Shown here piece after piece: positions 45,550-58,444 of a DNA stretch of 64,000 bases. The notes below the pieces were generated by a model. That model saw only the letters and a program-made list of their open reading frames with translations. It was not told the origin of the DNA and searched no databases. Within the stretch, counting starts at the first letter, position 1; the number at the start of each line of letters is the position of its first letter. The position numbers and the translations under genes are program-made. Source of the stretch: Clitopilus passeckerianus. Lineage: Eukaryota; Basidiomycota; Agaricomycetes; Agaricales; Entolomataceae. The stretch lies in contig CALYLX010000146.1 of assembly GCA_944990035.1 (NCBI GenBank), forward strand, positions 372,001 through 436,000. The letters run 5' to 3'.

Positions 45550-46840
45550 ATGCCAGTTTCTCATAAGATATTAGAGCAGATCAAGCAACTCATTCCACCT
45601 CTAAATGGTACTCTACACAAAGGACAATCAGGTAAGGGCCGATGCTCAAGTAGCCTTGAGGCTCTATTGAACTTGTTCAGGACGAGTTGGAGTGCTTGGA
45701 GGAGCGTTAGAGTAAGTATTGAATGAACCAGGTTGATGACACTGGTTTACTCAAATTTCAACTAGCTATACGGGTGCCCCATTCTTCTCTGCGATATCTG
45801 CCCTTCGGCTTGTTTGTCGTCCTTCTCTGCTTGATCGTCGTCTGTTCAACTTGAGTCTGTTTAGGGTGCAGATCTATCCCATGTAATCTGTTCGCCTACA
45901 GCTGCTGGAGCTATCAAGTCATACTCCCCAGACCTGATTGTGCATCCCATACTACGAGAGGATTCGTACGTCTCTCCATCCGACGTTCTAGTACATTCTT
46001 GAGCCAGAACACCCAGATCCCCAAACCAAGTTAAATCCAGTCTCGACTCCCTTCTATCCCGGCTTCACGTCCTTGTTATTGGACCAGGGCTAGGTAGAGA
46101 ACCTTACATGCAAGACTATGCCAAACTTGCCCTCAATCTCGCGAAAGAAAGAAGCATGTTTATTGTTCTAGATGCTGATGGTCTCTACTTGGCTGGACAA
46201 GACCTATCCATCATCAGAGGGTATCGACGGGCCGTACTAACACCCAACGTCGTCGAATTCAAGCGTTTGACAGAACAGGCAGGAATTAATCCAGATGCAC
46301 CCGCCCGAGATCGTGCCAGCTTGGTTTCTCGAACGCTTGGAGGTGTTACCGTACTCCAGAAGGGCAAGGAGGACCTGATCGCAGTCGATACAACCGGCCA
46401 TGGGGCTAACCTCAAATCCAGTGGACTTAGTAACGCTGAAGGACAGAAGGAGTCAGTCAAAGAGGAAGTCGAGGTAGATGTCGAAGGAGGATTAAAGCGT
46501 TGCGGTGGTCAGGGTGACATTCTCAGTGGCTGCGTCGGGGCTTTCCTTGCATGGGGTAAATGTTACGAGGATGGCGCATTTGGGTGAGTTTATTGTTTGC
46601 ATCCTACCCGATAAGAAAGGTTAAAACTCATTGGTTCTCAGAGATAAAGCCATTCCCACTTCGAAGATGCCACTGCTTGCTGCAGTAGGTGCAAGTATGG
46701 TCACGAGGACTGCAAGTCGCAGGGCATTCCATAAAGAGGGTAGAGGTGTAGTTACTGAGGATATGATTCCAGAGATTGGAAAGGCCTTTGCTCATGTCTT
46801 TGGCGAGGAATTCCAAGGGCAGGATAAAACAAAATTGTAA
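45550..46840 (+). CDS. ATP-dependent (S)-NAD(P)H-hydrate dehydratase
   Basis: Metabolite-repair enzyme (NAXD/CARKD family) of about 335 residues. The ATG at 45550 gives [20 protein letters not shown]; the frame upstream opens with TTG. Exon 2 supplies [20 protein letters not shown], then [20 protein letters not shown]. Further signals are [60 protein letters not shown], and the catalytic [19 protein letters not shown] with the active-site Asp. The C-terminus is [20 protein letters not shown]. About five introns. Reaction: ATP-driven dehydration of the damaged S-hydrate of NADH or NADPH back to the normal cofactor. Family members occur in cytosol and mitochondria; no presequence is evident from this start. 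A Lys/Glu-rich insert (about 46390-46490) interrupts the C-terminal half. Confidence 0.92.
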
Positions 46841-47160
46841 TACGACCCAACTTGACATCTGGAGGATATAAAGTGACAGTTACGGACTATCTTTGAGCAT
46901 ACACAATCCCGAGACGGGTTTTAAACAGATTGTGGTCTGGTACACCTCTACTGAAACGCACCACCAGTTCTTCTGCTCTTTCACCCTCATAAAACGCCGA
47001 AACACACGACGCCTTGGCCTCCTCTTAATGGGCGCGACTGTTTTACGTAAGCCACCTTCAAAGTCATCTTGACCCTCGCGCCTGAAAGTTGCCACTTGCA
47101 TTCAGACGGCCACCAGTACAGCTTTCGCATAATCAACGTCTCTCCTGATTCCACGCAAAC
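46841..47160. other. Intergenic region, dehydratase / RBX1
   Basis: 320 bp between tandem plus-strand genes; likely 3' UTR plus RBX1 promoter. No gene seen. Confidence 0.35.
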
Positions 47161-47791
<631 letters not shown>

Positions 47792-48068
47792 AGGATTTTC
47801 GCTTTCTTTCTCCATTCTGTACTATACTAGCTAGCGCTTTCAATCGTATCTTCTTTCAAGCAACGGTGTTGCACAATTCCCACAGCCAGCTTTGAGCACC
47901 TTATTGAACACGTCTAAGGCCACATTTCCTAGTTTATTAGCAAGAAAGGACTTCTTCGTTCCATTGAGAAACATGTTCCGTTAGCATACGTGAAATCGCG
48001 TACATCCATCCTCAGATTTGCCGAGCGTGGCGTTCGCGCGTCTTGTCACTCTACCGCCACCACAGACG

Positions 48069-49243
48069 ATGTCAGAACCAACCTGGTCATTCGCCCAGAC
48101 CTTCGCAACTGATTTTCAAACGACTCGCACTGGTCTGCATCGCTCCCAATCCTAGTCTCTCATCTCCTAAGGATTAGCTCCTGAACAGACCTCGAATCTC
48201 GGATAACTGCTATCACGGCATCATCAACAGCCTCGCAATCGCAGGATGCTCTCAATGAACTATCCATAGCTCTGGCTAAGCTTACCAAGAGACTTGCGGA
48301 TGCTACACCTTCGCTGCCTACCTATGATCAGAGGCAGTATAACCAGGTGTGTGTATGTAGATATCTTCGCGAGAGGCTGTACTGATTCAGCTTTTATTCT
48401 TAGCAAATCAAAGAGCTCGAGCTGTCGTTGACGGAACTCAGAACAAAGGCTGTGCCGAAGTCAAAATTTGCGTTCAAGAGGAAGGCTGGCGCCGTCCCCT
48501 CATCCGCTTCTTCGACCCCGATTACAACTTCGAAAGAATCACCGCCTCCGGCCACAGCCCAGCCCAGCACTGAAACTACGAATGTCACATTGTCTTCCCA
48601 ATCGAACAAAGTCCTGAATTGGGAGTCTATACCAGAATTTACTGGAGGAAACGACCTGACCATTGTGAATCTTGATTATTGCCTGGTGGACCTCATTTCT
48701 CGAAGAAAAGATGAAGATCAGAATCTTATTGGGAGAAAGACCATATCCGCCGTTCATATCGACACCCTCAGGGATACGGTCCTGATCCTGCCTATGGTGG
48801 AAGGAAGTGTCCTGATCCATAACTTGCTTCGGTGTACCATCGTCGTTGGGTGCCATCAGGTAAGAGTTTTGACGGCCCTATGAAACAAGATGTTGACCAG
48901 GTACAAGTTTCGCATGCACAATTCGCACAACGTGCACATCTACCTTTCCATACCTTCAAACCCGGTCATAGAGCACTGTAACGAGATCCGATTCTCTCAC
49001 TACCCTGAGGATCTAGCACTTCCGGAAGAGCACAAGGTAACGCCACTCCCTTTTCGCCTCACTTCTGAAGACTGATCTGCCATCCAGCTAAGCAAACATC
49101 ACGAAGTCCTCGACTTCTCTCATATCTTGCCCACTCCATCTCCTCATTGGTCGGTCCTATCGGACGAGAAGAAGGTCACTACATGGAAAGATAATGTAGA
49201 TTCGGAGGATCTAAACACATATCTTCCTCTCCGATCTACGTAG
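48069..49243 (+). CDS. TBCC: Tubulin-folding cofactor C
   Basis: About 310 residues. The ATG at 48069 gives MSEPTWSFAQTFATDFQTTR. A first intron (48132-48190) leads to DLESRITAITASSTASQSQD and a helical spectrin-like N-terminal part (ALAKLTKRLADATPSLPTYD). A basic, Pro/Ser linker (KFAFKRKAGAVPSS) precedes the C-CAP/TBCC beta-helix domain: VHIDTLRDTVLILPMVEGSV, LLRCTIVVGCHQFRMHNSHN, then VHIYLSIPSNPVIEHCNEIR. The Gln-Phe-Arg at the exon junction supplies the conserved arginine finger. The tail reads VLDFSHILPTPSPHW and ends at 49241-49243. Role by family: stimulates GTP hydrolysis by beta-tubulin in the D/E/C supercomplex, releasing folded alpha/beta dimers in the cytosol. Four introns, intact reading. 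Confidence 0.93.
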
Positions 49244-49540
49244 ACGATGATACTGTATTCGTAGTCATTTGATCACCCTTGAAACTGAATTTATTCCTGA
49301 CCTGGTTTTCAAGCCTATAATTAGTCAAAATCGTGAGCCTTGAGGCCTCGAGGACACTCCTTCCCGCTGTCAATCACTCTTTATACTGTACTATGAAACC
49401 ACCTAACTGAGATCATGCCTCGGAATTGAAAACCTTGAGGCCGAAGCGCTGAGCTCCTCAATCTTCATCGGCTCAGCTAATTCGGTATAAACACATGCTA
49501 TCGACGGGCATGGTTTAGCCACCCTTTCTTTCAAACCACC

Positions 49541-49945
49541 ATGGCGGATGCATCGACAGAGATCGTCAGTGGATGTTGTGGTGCTTGTGGTATGTGACCT
49601 TGCCTGGACTTTCAGAATAATGATGAGCTTATGTCCCTCCCTGGCCTCTCGCAGCCCTCTTTATCACCTCTGCCTGTCAGGCTTGGTGCGATACTAGTAT
49701 GTCTTACGTCCGTTTACCTCCATGGACCCGGTCAGTGGCTGATGGAATTCGCAGAGCGATTCGGCGCGGACGGCTGCTGTTGTGGAGGCGGAAATGCGGG
49801 ATGCTGCAACTCGTGCTGTGATGACCACTTTAACCGAGATGCCTTCGACGATGATAGGGCTAAACAGGCTGCGGAGAATGGGAGCAAACAACCAGAGCCG
49901 ACAAAGAACATGGAGGTTTCGGCTGAGGAACCGCCAAAGACATAA
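49541..49945 (+). CDS. Small cysteine-rich protein, basidiomycete hypothetical
   Basis: The ATG at 49541 sits in a very good context (ACCACCATGG). Three exons with phase-matched GT-AG introns (about 49590-49652 and 49699-49758) give a protein of about 93 residues. The first exon encodes MADASTEIVSGCCGAC. The second reads ALFITSACQAWCDT. The third adds ADGCCCGGGNAGCCNSCC followed by an acidic/Lys tail ending AEEPPKT. At least eleven Cys occur, mostly as adjacent pairs or triplets, with no signal peptide and no standard zinc-finger spacing. The hydrophobic piece around ALFITSAC could be a lipid-modified or membrane-touching patch; that is inference. The last intron acceptor was chosen because it alone keeps the Cys-rich frame open. 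Function unknown; I recall similar short CC-rich proteins in other mushrooms. Confidence 0.6.
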
Positions 49946-50321
49946 CACAGACTCCCTCACTGGTTCAAACTTCGGGGGCCTCAGGCTACACAGCGGAGCC
50001 CCGTTAACTGTAAAGCCAGCGCTTTTTGCGCCGTCCCATGTATAATTATAGCTTTATTTGCACCAAGACATGCCTTATGATCTCCCCTCCAAAGCACCTA
50101 GATCGTGAAATGAAGTTCGCCTTTGACCAGGAAGCCAATTAAGGCCCATGTGTATAATCATGATTCTATATTCAACCGCTTGACCATTCGTAGCCTGAGT
50201 TCGGCGCCAAGAAATACATTTATAAATTGTGGATAATAATCTGGAAGCTATTAGTACATCTTGCATCATGCAGTACCGTATGTAATGACTACGATGGAAC
50301 TACAAATCGAGCTTGGAACGT
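49946..50321. other. Convergent 3' flank
   Basis: 376 bp between two convergent genes; only 3' UTR-like sequence seen. Confidence 0.35.
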
Positions 50322-53300
50322 TCAACGACGTTGGCCAGGGTCCTGGGGAGGATACATAGGATCGCCCAGAACATTGTAATTATGCATGAACGAAGACCAT
50401 CTGTCATCCATCATCATAGCCCCTTCCTCCGAATCATATCGCTGCTGATACACCAGGCCACCAGTACCTCCTATCATGGCAGTCCTGGGTACATTGCTCG
50501 GAACCTCATGGAATAGACCATTCCAACCACGAGTCAAATCGGCGAACGTTGCTTGAAGATTATCCATTCCCTGCAGGCCTAAAACGGACGCGAAAGGCGA
50601 GACGCCACTACCTTCGGGTTGAAGTTGAGGCTGAGGAGGAGGTAGCGGATAGCCTGGAGATGCCGATTGGCGAGTACTTGGACCAGGATGAGAGGATGCT
50701 CGTGATGATACAGGCATAGAGGAAGCTTGCTTTACATCGTTAACCAGCCGCGTCTTTCCGGCAAAGACTGAAAGTTCGTCTTCGGCGTTGGTGTTATGGA
50801 GGACGGGCTCGTATCGCTGCCGATATTGAGCTCGAGCCTGCAGCGCCTTTTGAAGCATGATTTGTAGTATTGGCTGATTGGTAAGTCAGACCCTGTATGT
50901 GAAGGAAGACATCATCGACTTGCCGTGGCTCTGGCAGCACGGTTGCTGATCTCAGCTGCACTTCGGAACATCGCTACTGCAGGCTCAAACTCTTCCAGAG
51001 GCGATGGCTTTAGGTCCAGATGCTGGCCACGTATTGCCATAGTCCCCACTACAACCTGAGAAACTTTGTCATCACACTGTCTGCCAGAAGATGTCGAAGG
51101 AGTAGGTTTCTTACTGCCGCAGTAAACGCCAGAGACCAAATTCGCCATACTCGGCAAACCAAGACAGGCCGTTGTCGATATTGAGTTTTGGTATCGTCGA
51201 GTACAACGCAAGCACTTGAATACGAAGCAAGCACTGATTCTCCATATGGTGATCGTAACGGATCTAGTGGGTACTCCGAAAGGGCCTGAGCAAAAAATCC
51301 ACGATGAAGGAAAAGGAGCACTGATTAAACGGTTCAGGGAGAGCTTTAGGCAAGCAAGAATCATGGCACTTACTCAGATCCGTATAATGAGAGCGTACAA
51401 ATGCCTGCATTGAAATCGCTGTCCTTGGAGCATGCCGGTTATCACCCTGAGGCTTTATTAGATTTCGTATCTTGCTGTCTAGCTCGAGGACGGCCTGGTA
51501 TTCCGGAGGTTTCACAGCGAGGGCCATTTTTGTCAGAGGAATCAGGCATTCAATGCTTGCTCTGAATCCCCAGACTCCAACTAAAGAAATCAGTTGGTGA
51601 CATCGCATGAACTGCGTCTTACTTACATCCAAGTGGGACCTCGCCCTGTTGATATATTTCCTCGTCTTCAAAGGTTGGTACCTTGCAGTCAATATGAGTA
51701 GTCAATAAGGCCGGCGGTCGCCCTGTGACCAGGCTCTGCTGGGCATTAATATTGCCATTTTCGCAAGATTATGAGGGCCTTAAGCCTTACCTGCCAAAGC
51801 GTCCCCGACATGAGATTCCAAAAGTATACTCGACGGTCATAAGCCTCCCTTCCTTCGATTTTCCACAGAGCCGGGTCGATATCTGAGGGTGCTCGTTGAG
51901 GAGTGTTATTGCACAACCCAGAAGCTACTCACGAAACCCAATCTATAGGTGGTGCATTAGCTTTTAGAATTATCCTTCATGACCACATCCCGCTTACGTT
52001 TAAGGCAACTTGACTTGCCAGATCCAGGAATGCGTAGGATTGTTCCAGATTGCTTTCCTTTCCGCTCATCCCGTTATAAATGCTCATGAGATGAAGCACC
52101 TTGAAGATATGTTCAGCACTTGTTTTGGGCTGCAGCGAGAAACGTACCTTCACTGTGACGACAGATTGTTCTTGAAGCACAGATTGCAGTGCCAGAGTCG
52201 CACAGGTAAGCTTATAGTAATGCTGGGCCTCCAAGCTGTAGGGCTCTAGATTGAGATCCACCAGGGTCCCAATCCCGAGCACAATAAGCAACAGAGCTAA
52301 GTCATGTGGTCCGTAAGTGCCGCCTTTCTTGTATATTCTTGGGATGAGCTCGTTCACCATCTGGTGGCGAGATACAATATGGAACATCCACGAGAGATGT
52401 TCTAGAAATGTGTTGCAGAGCTCGATAGCACGCTCTATCGAGGGAAGGAATGACTCGATCATGGGTTGCACGGCACCGGCCATAATTCCTGGAGGAGCGA
52501 AAGGAAAAGACAGATAGCACTGTCTGATCTCGGTAGGTAAATAGCCAGTATCCAGTTCCTCAAGTTGGAATGTTCTGATCCCAGTGGCAAGCTCCCCCTC
52601 AAGCTCTTTGGCTTGCTAAAGAAGATGCGTCAGTCGTGTTCATGATAGTTAATTGAGAGCAAATACCAATAGCAAGCTCTAGATCAAGAAGGCGTCCATT
52701 AGCACTCCCCTTAAAGTTAGGCAAACGTAATCCTACCTCAGAGCCACCGGATGGGCCAAAAAATCTTGCCCCACCACGATGATCTATGTGAAGCGCTCCG
52801 TGAGTGTCATTCCGCGCCGAGGGAGCCTCTTCTTCGATAACGGGCCGAAGTGTGGGCTCGTCTATATCCTCTTCATCATCGTCGTTCCAAGTCAAAAGCG
52901 GGTGCGGCTGGTCGGACTTGTTGGCATGTAGGATAGCGATTGCGTCCTCTAAGGAATGCATACGAGCTTCTAACTTTGTCATTTTCTTCCGGAGATGATC
53001 GGTGGCAGCCAAGACAAATCTTGAAGACAATCACTATCAGTACGGCCTTCGAGGGCCGAGCTGACATTTACGGAAAGAATAGCTCACCGGCTTCCATCTC
53101 CTGGAGGTATGGTTCCTGATTGCGGGGAATTAGCTTACTGAATTGGCTCGCTGTAAGTGAAAACTACCATTTGGACAGAGCGCAGTACACCCTCGCTTGA
53201 TGCACGTCGAACATGGAACGGTCTTGTCACATCGTATCTTCAGCCGTCTGCACTCTGCGCATGCTATCTCGCCTCTGATCAAATCATTTAAGCAACGTTC

Positions 53301-53422
53301 GCGCCAAGGTGGGTTGGTCAGACGACGTACCGAATCCTGCGCACAGTTTTATCATTTCGGCTGCTTCCTGCTGCGAACTCTCGCTCTGTCCACTTTTCAG
53401 TTGTAGCTGATGATGGCTTCAT
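50322..53422 (-). CDS. Zn2Cys6 fungal transcription factor
   Basis: The ATG at 53422 gives MKPSSATTEKWTEREFAAGS. Exon 2 carries the binuclear cluster: ACAECRRLKIRCDKTVPCST then CIKRGCTALCPN, all six Cys present. A linker and a short coiled coil (LRKKMTKLEARMHSLEDAIA) follow, as in dimeric Gal4-class factors, then an acidic stretch and IDHRGGARFFGPSGGSEVGL. The fungal-specific regulatory domain runs over many short introns (FPFAPPGIMAGAVQPMIESF, LPSIERAIELCNTFLEHLSW, PHDLALLLIVLGIGTLVDLN, AEHIFKVLHLMSIYNGM, GRPPALLT). The C-terminal exon (50322-50858) is Ser/Pro-rich and ends at 50322. Total around 800 residues. It acts in the nucleus as a sequence-specific regulator; target genes cannot be read from the context. 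It faces a gene-free region of 3.8 kb upstream. Confidence 0.88.
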
Positions 53423-56400
53423 AGCGAGTCTAGGCCGCTGATGCTTGACACGAGGATGCCGGCGGCACGCAGCTCTTCAACAGATATGGTGATGACTCTG
53501 CGTTCAACGGGGTTGAAACGTTAGAATTTGGCGTGCAAGTAGCTCGTACAACCTTTAAGAAGTATTGTGGACCTGAGAATGGGTTACTACGAGAACTCTG
53601 CGAGTTTTTGAACCAGCAATCCTCATTTGGCGCGTTAGCACTGCTTCGGATAAAGAGAGTCCTATCGGTCTGCGCAGCGCTCCCCACGTGGAGGACACGT
53701 GGGAATTCCGAAATTCGATCATCGATCGCGACCTCCGAATTCCGTTCGGGTTCTTAGTTTCTTGGCCTGTCATTGGCTACAGTTTCTCTCAAGTTACTCT
53801 GGCAACTTACTTGGGATTCGAATGAGGGCTCAAAACGACCAACTGCCCTGATTTCTGGAAGTCGGATGCCATGGCGTTAGCAATCAGCAGGTACCGCAGC
53901 ACATGGATAATTGTTCAAAAAGAGAGAAAAGCTTCTCAACGCCCCTGGTGCGACGGACCGGGCGATTGAAGCTGGAAATTGCAAACTGATCATGTTCATA
54001 TACATCGCATTGCCTCCTCAGACAACTTCGGCCAAGGCGATAGTCCTCCGCACATTCTAAATTTGCCCCTCTGTGCTGCGCCCGTATCTATTTTGCGCCA
54101 CCACTTCCAGCTTTCCGAATAGGCTGAAATCCAGCCATGAACTGGTCGTCGAGCCTTACCATTGCTTGGGTCAAAGCAATGCCCCATCTAGCAGTGACAG
54201 GATGGGGTCACCAGGCGACTATCCATATGGTGCTCAGCTTGATCTCTCCTTCACTAATCGATGTCGCCAGATAACCAAAGTTCCGTGCGAAAGAAAACAG
54301 GCTGTCCATGGTGTCTGAGATGCTGGAAGCATGGGTACCACGACAATATCCCGTCATCTGAGATCAAGGATCCTTGAAGGCGGCCCGAGGCTCTTCGTAT
54401 TCTCACTCGCATCGGCTTCTAAAACGCACCGAACTTAGCGTCGAGCCTCAATCGAGGAGAAAGTGTATGGATGTTGTTTCTGCACAGAATGTTCTCTGGC
54501 CATTTCTACTTGCCGCCGCTCACTTAGTACCAGGGGTGGTTACTAGACCCTATAACCCGGAGTGAGAGCATGCCATTCGGACCCTCAGTATCCTTTGCTT
54601 TTGGAATACCACCTTGACGTTGTACGCAACAAAGGGCAGATGTGTTTGGACTATACTTTGCCGAATGAATTAACGTTCGGAAGCAGTGATCATTGCTTCC
54701 GTTTATACCGACTCTCACCAAAGGGCCCGAGGCAGCGATCGGCGCCATAACAATCATGGTACAGAGTTTATCCAGTTCATTATCGTGCGTATTTCCCTAT
54801 AATCAGAAGTTGTATTCGGAGCTTCAGTATCTTTAGCGAGGCCCAGGTGTACTTTCGCAGTAGCGCCATACTAAGAGAACCTAGATCGACGGAGATGTTT
54901 CTACTGCACGATGATCCAGCCTCGGTCTTTTTACGCCCATGTAGGAGCGAATGGGCTGTTATCTCATACCCAGTGCATCCATCGTGTTTCTTTTACAAGT
55001 TCTGGAATGCATCTACAGTCCAGGCTCAAATCAAATTGACTACATTGTCGGTCATCGTGAGACACCTTCCTTAGTCCGAAAGGTTGAGATGTGCTCAGAG
55101 GAATGGGTCTATCCGCATACAAAGCTCTATAGAAATAACCGCTCAACTTTTTGCATTACACACGATTGGGATAGTAAGTGTTGGGCGCTGTTTGATCAGT
55201 GGGAGACATCCAGGCGCCGAATTTCATCTCCACAACTCTTCGCACAGACTCGTAGGCAGTTATTAGGCCCCCTCCGAGAATCATCCTGGGCCCCTCCGAG
55301 CTGTTCCAATACGTTCGGTGTTTGTGATTATCGCAGGCGTACTGGGACACGATAAATTCGTTGCTGCACTCTCCGCTATACATCTGATGGACCTGGTGAT
55401 CGGAAGAACTTACAACTTAGCGCCTTTCCGCAAACTACTTGGGAGCGGAAACCACTCCTTGGAGCTTTTCTACCATTCGAGCAGACTGCTGTTTTTCCGG
55501 CCATCCGATTGCAAGGGCCGCCTTACCATTATCTGAGCGCCAGTGGGGTTACTAGTAGGCGCTTTCGACTCGGAGCAAATCTGTCATGAAGCGCCCGCGT
55601 GAATATATCCTACTAGCGCTTATAAACCTATGAGCGCTGACGCGCCCGGAGACGCAGATTGTGCTGTAGGCCTCCAGAGACTGGCCTTAGCCGATCGTAA
55701 CAAGCCGGGGGACAAGGCGGTAAAGCGCAGGGGAGGTCCAAGGACTCGTTAGTGACTTCACAGCATTTTTTCTACAGTCACGTTGTCTTGTCGTGTTGTT
55801 CACATTCAACAAGCAATACAAGGCTTCCAAGAAGCCTTGGAAAGATCTTGACTTGTACTGGATCGCTTCTGGGCCGGCGTACAAATATATGACTCATGTT
55901 GGCCGAACGCTCCATGCTGTCCCACAATATATAAATTCATCAATTAAATCCTCGGTGCCGTTCCTGGCTGGGGAGAGGATAACGTGTATAGAACTTTAGA
56001 CGGCTTAGCTATTGATTGATATTGACTCTGAGCTACGCAGATGTAACATGATTCGCGTCTTGCTGCTGTGAAGACGAAACTCATGACATGATCCTCGTTG
56101 AGTGGCTTCTCCCATGATCTACCCTCTATGAAAACGGCCAATTTCACACGAAGCTTGGTTCATCACCGCAGCAGAACCACCCTTCTGGCATGAAAGCGCA
56201 GGGAAGACGTATTGATACACGTTGTGTAGATGAAAGTGACTCATTATGCCCCTATGACGCCGAGAGGTGGATGGCTTCAACGTGCACCTCAGCCACTCTA
56301 AAAGTGGACCGCACTAGCCTACTATATCGATGATACCAAAGATATCTTCTATTCGGAATCACAGCGGTATGCTATGTGTTGGCTATGAGACGCTGCTCCA

Positions 56401-57271
56401 TGATCATTCTACCAATAGAACAAGATCGGGAGGGCATACTACACCGTGGCCATGGATCTACCTCCCATCACAACCCTGATATCGAGCGCCTCGGCATCTA
56501 GAGATGGAGAAGCAGAATGGCAGTTGTTGAATACATCAGTACCAGAGCTTTGGTCGACGCTCGGTGTCTGCTACTTTAGTATCTATTAATTGGGAGCCCA
56601 GCACTTATCTAATTAAGAGATCTCGGAGGCGCCCTCACTTGCGAGATGATGGAACCCCTCTTGTTTCGCCGAGTCAAATTCGCACTGAATTTGGTCAGCT
56701 CTAACTGCTTGGATGCAATAGAAGTCGACAGCTGCTGTAAACCGCCGTTCCTGCGATAAGATATGTGATCACAAGTGGCGCAACAGCTTCGACAGTATCG
56801 TGAGGAATCAGGGACTAGCTGTGAAAGCTCCGAGTACCTGACAACCAGGTATTTGTACAAGGGGTTTTTATATTTTTATTACATCTATAACAAGATATCG
56901 GATAAACTATAATAGCGTGTAAATATGGTATAAGTGAGAGGACAATGAAGGAGGGGTGTTGTAATGATCATAGCCAAAGTCGTGTATGTAGAGAATAAAC
57001 CTAATTGCAGTAAAAGTACAACGATGTAAGTAATGAGCGTTGGTGGCACAGAAGTCCATCTCTTCAACACGAAAATAGTAATACAGAGATCCAGAATAAG
57101 GATAGTCGGGAATCAGGTAACTGAACCCCCATTCCCAGAACCATGACTCGTTATGAGTCTTAGGTTACCGTGTGCATACCATCCAAATATTAATGGTCCC
57201 AAAAGCTGATACGGGGAGGATACCAAAAAAGTCGAACAAAAAGATTGATGGACAGTCAGAAGACCAACAAG
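53423..57271. other. 3.8-kb region without a supportable gene
   Basis: Open frames here stay below about 135 codons, mostly under 90, and none joins to another across GT-AG introns to give a protein I recognise. No terminal repeats, transposase or reverse-transcriptase motif, tRNA-like element or long tandem repeat was found by eye. Part of 53423 onward should be the promoter of the transcription factor, and the last few hundred bases the 3' UTR of HSP20. A local cluster of AGCGC-type motifs lies at 55536-55650. It could be decayed transposon DNA, a non-coding RNA locus or simply spacer. Confidence 0.4.
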
Positions 57272-58157
57272 TTACTGTGTCTCCACGTCTTCTTGGCTCC
57301 TACAGGACGGGATCGGGACATGGATGCGTGGTGACGATTCGTCCTTGACGCATACTGTACCCGCTGTGGGTTCCGGGACCGACTGAGAATCCACATTGGG
57401 TGATTGAGACCGCGAGCGGGCTGCGGTGGGAATGCGAGGCCACGTCACGATTAACATTCCCTCCTGGAAGCATGCGCTTATGTCTTCGTTCTAAAATGGA
57501 GAGAGAATAGTCAGTACCTGAAATGTAACAGCTATGAAAAGGGGGAAAGGGGTGTACTGACCTTTGACCCAGGGGGTAACTTGATGATGCGCCGAAATGG
57601 GCCATATCTGAGTTCGTAGGTTATACTGACTTTGTGGGTTTGGATGGGCGGAAGTTGGACGTTTGATTGGCCGTTACGCATAGCCTGCGAGCGCAGGAGC
57701 AGCGCCTCGCGTACTTGGGGTGGTAGAGTGGTTTCACGAGGACAACGAGCGCCGGAAACAAGTAGGCCGTCGCCTTTGACTTCGATGCGGACATCCTTAG
57801 CTCGGACGCCAGGCAGTTCAAAGGTAGCGATTACGAATGGCGTGGATTCGTCATCAAGGAGGTCCATGCTGAGACGAAGGTTGTAATTAGCCAAAATCGA
57901 ACTTTAAAAATATTGTAAAGTGCATACCGTGGTACGAAATGGTTTTGTCTGGGGTATGGATTATGGCGGGGTTTCTTATCGGTATGGTGAAGGGCTTGTT
58001 GAATCTGCGTCCCAACTTCTTGCTTAATAAACTCCCTCCACTGGCTGTCTGAGTTGGGGCTCCTCGAGATATTCCGGACGTCAGGTAGGATATCTCTGGG
58101 ACATGGAAGCTTGCTAGGGCGAGTGAAGGACGAGTTTGCGGGCATTGGCAGAATCAT
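57272..58157 (-). CDS. Small heat-shock protein (HSP20/alpha-crystallin type)
   Basis: Three exons. The ATG at 58157 (MILPMPANSSFTRPSKLP) or the one at 58145 starts a Ser/Pro-rich N-terminal arm (REFIKQEVGTQIQQALHHTD). An intron at 57868-57927 joins VPR to MDLLDDESTPFVIATFELPG. The alpha-crystallin domain follows: VRAKDVRIEVKGDGLLVSGA and KVSITYELRYGPFRRIIKLP, the latter holding the family's GPF-R-I-LP pattern. After the next intron (about 57493-57560) comes NEDISACFQEGMLIVTWPRI. The C-terminal tail is Ser/Pro-rich and acidic, ending at 57272. An insertion of about 40 residues (PRETTLPPQVREALLLRSQA onward) lengthens the loop between beta strands. Role: ATP-independent holdase forming oligomers in the cytosol. 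The upstream heat-shock element supports stress induction. Confidence 0.88.
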
Positions 58158-58195
58158 GTAGGGCTGGTATAGTGCTGCAAATTTCCACCTGAGGA

Positions 58196-58202
58196 TTATA
58201 TA
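58196..58202 (-). promoter_or_regulatory. TATA box of the HSP20 gene
   Basis: TATATAA on the minus strand, ending 39 bp before the ATG at 58157. With usual spacing, transcription would start very near that ATG, which makes the second ATG at 58145 a serious alternative start. Confidence 0.5.
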
Positions 58203-58444
58203 TGTGTCGGGACCGGATACAGCCGGGCACATCCTCGAGGAACTTGACTTTAGAAGAGTGGAGTCATCATAATGTCGATCTGACTAGGGGCCCTGACCAT
58301 CGCATGCCCAGATCCGTAAGGCCTTACAGATGCCGGTGCCCGAGGACTGGATCTCTAAGCTGGACTTGCCGGTGGCGGTGCCTGGAATATAGCCCCGCAG
58401 TCTCTAATAGAGGCTGTGCAGTCTTCAAGGCAGATTCCGAAAAT

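Noticed and set aside
54951..55355. 134-codon plus-strand frame in the gene-free interval
   Set aside because: No domain or splice continuity. A frame of this length can occur by chance over nearly 4 kb.
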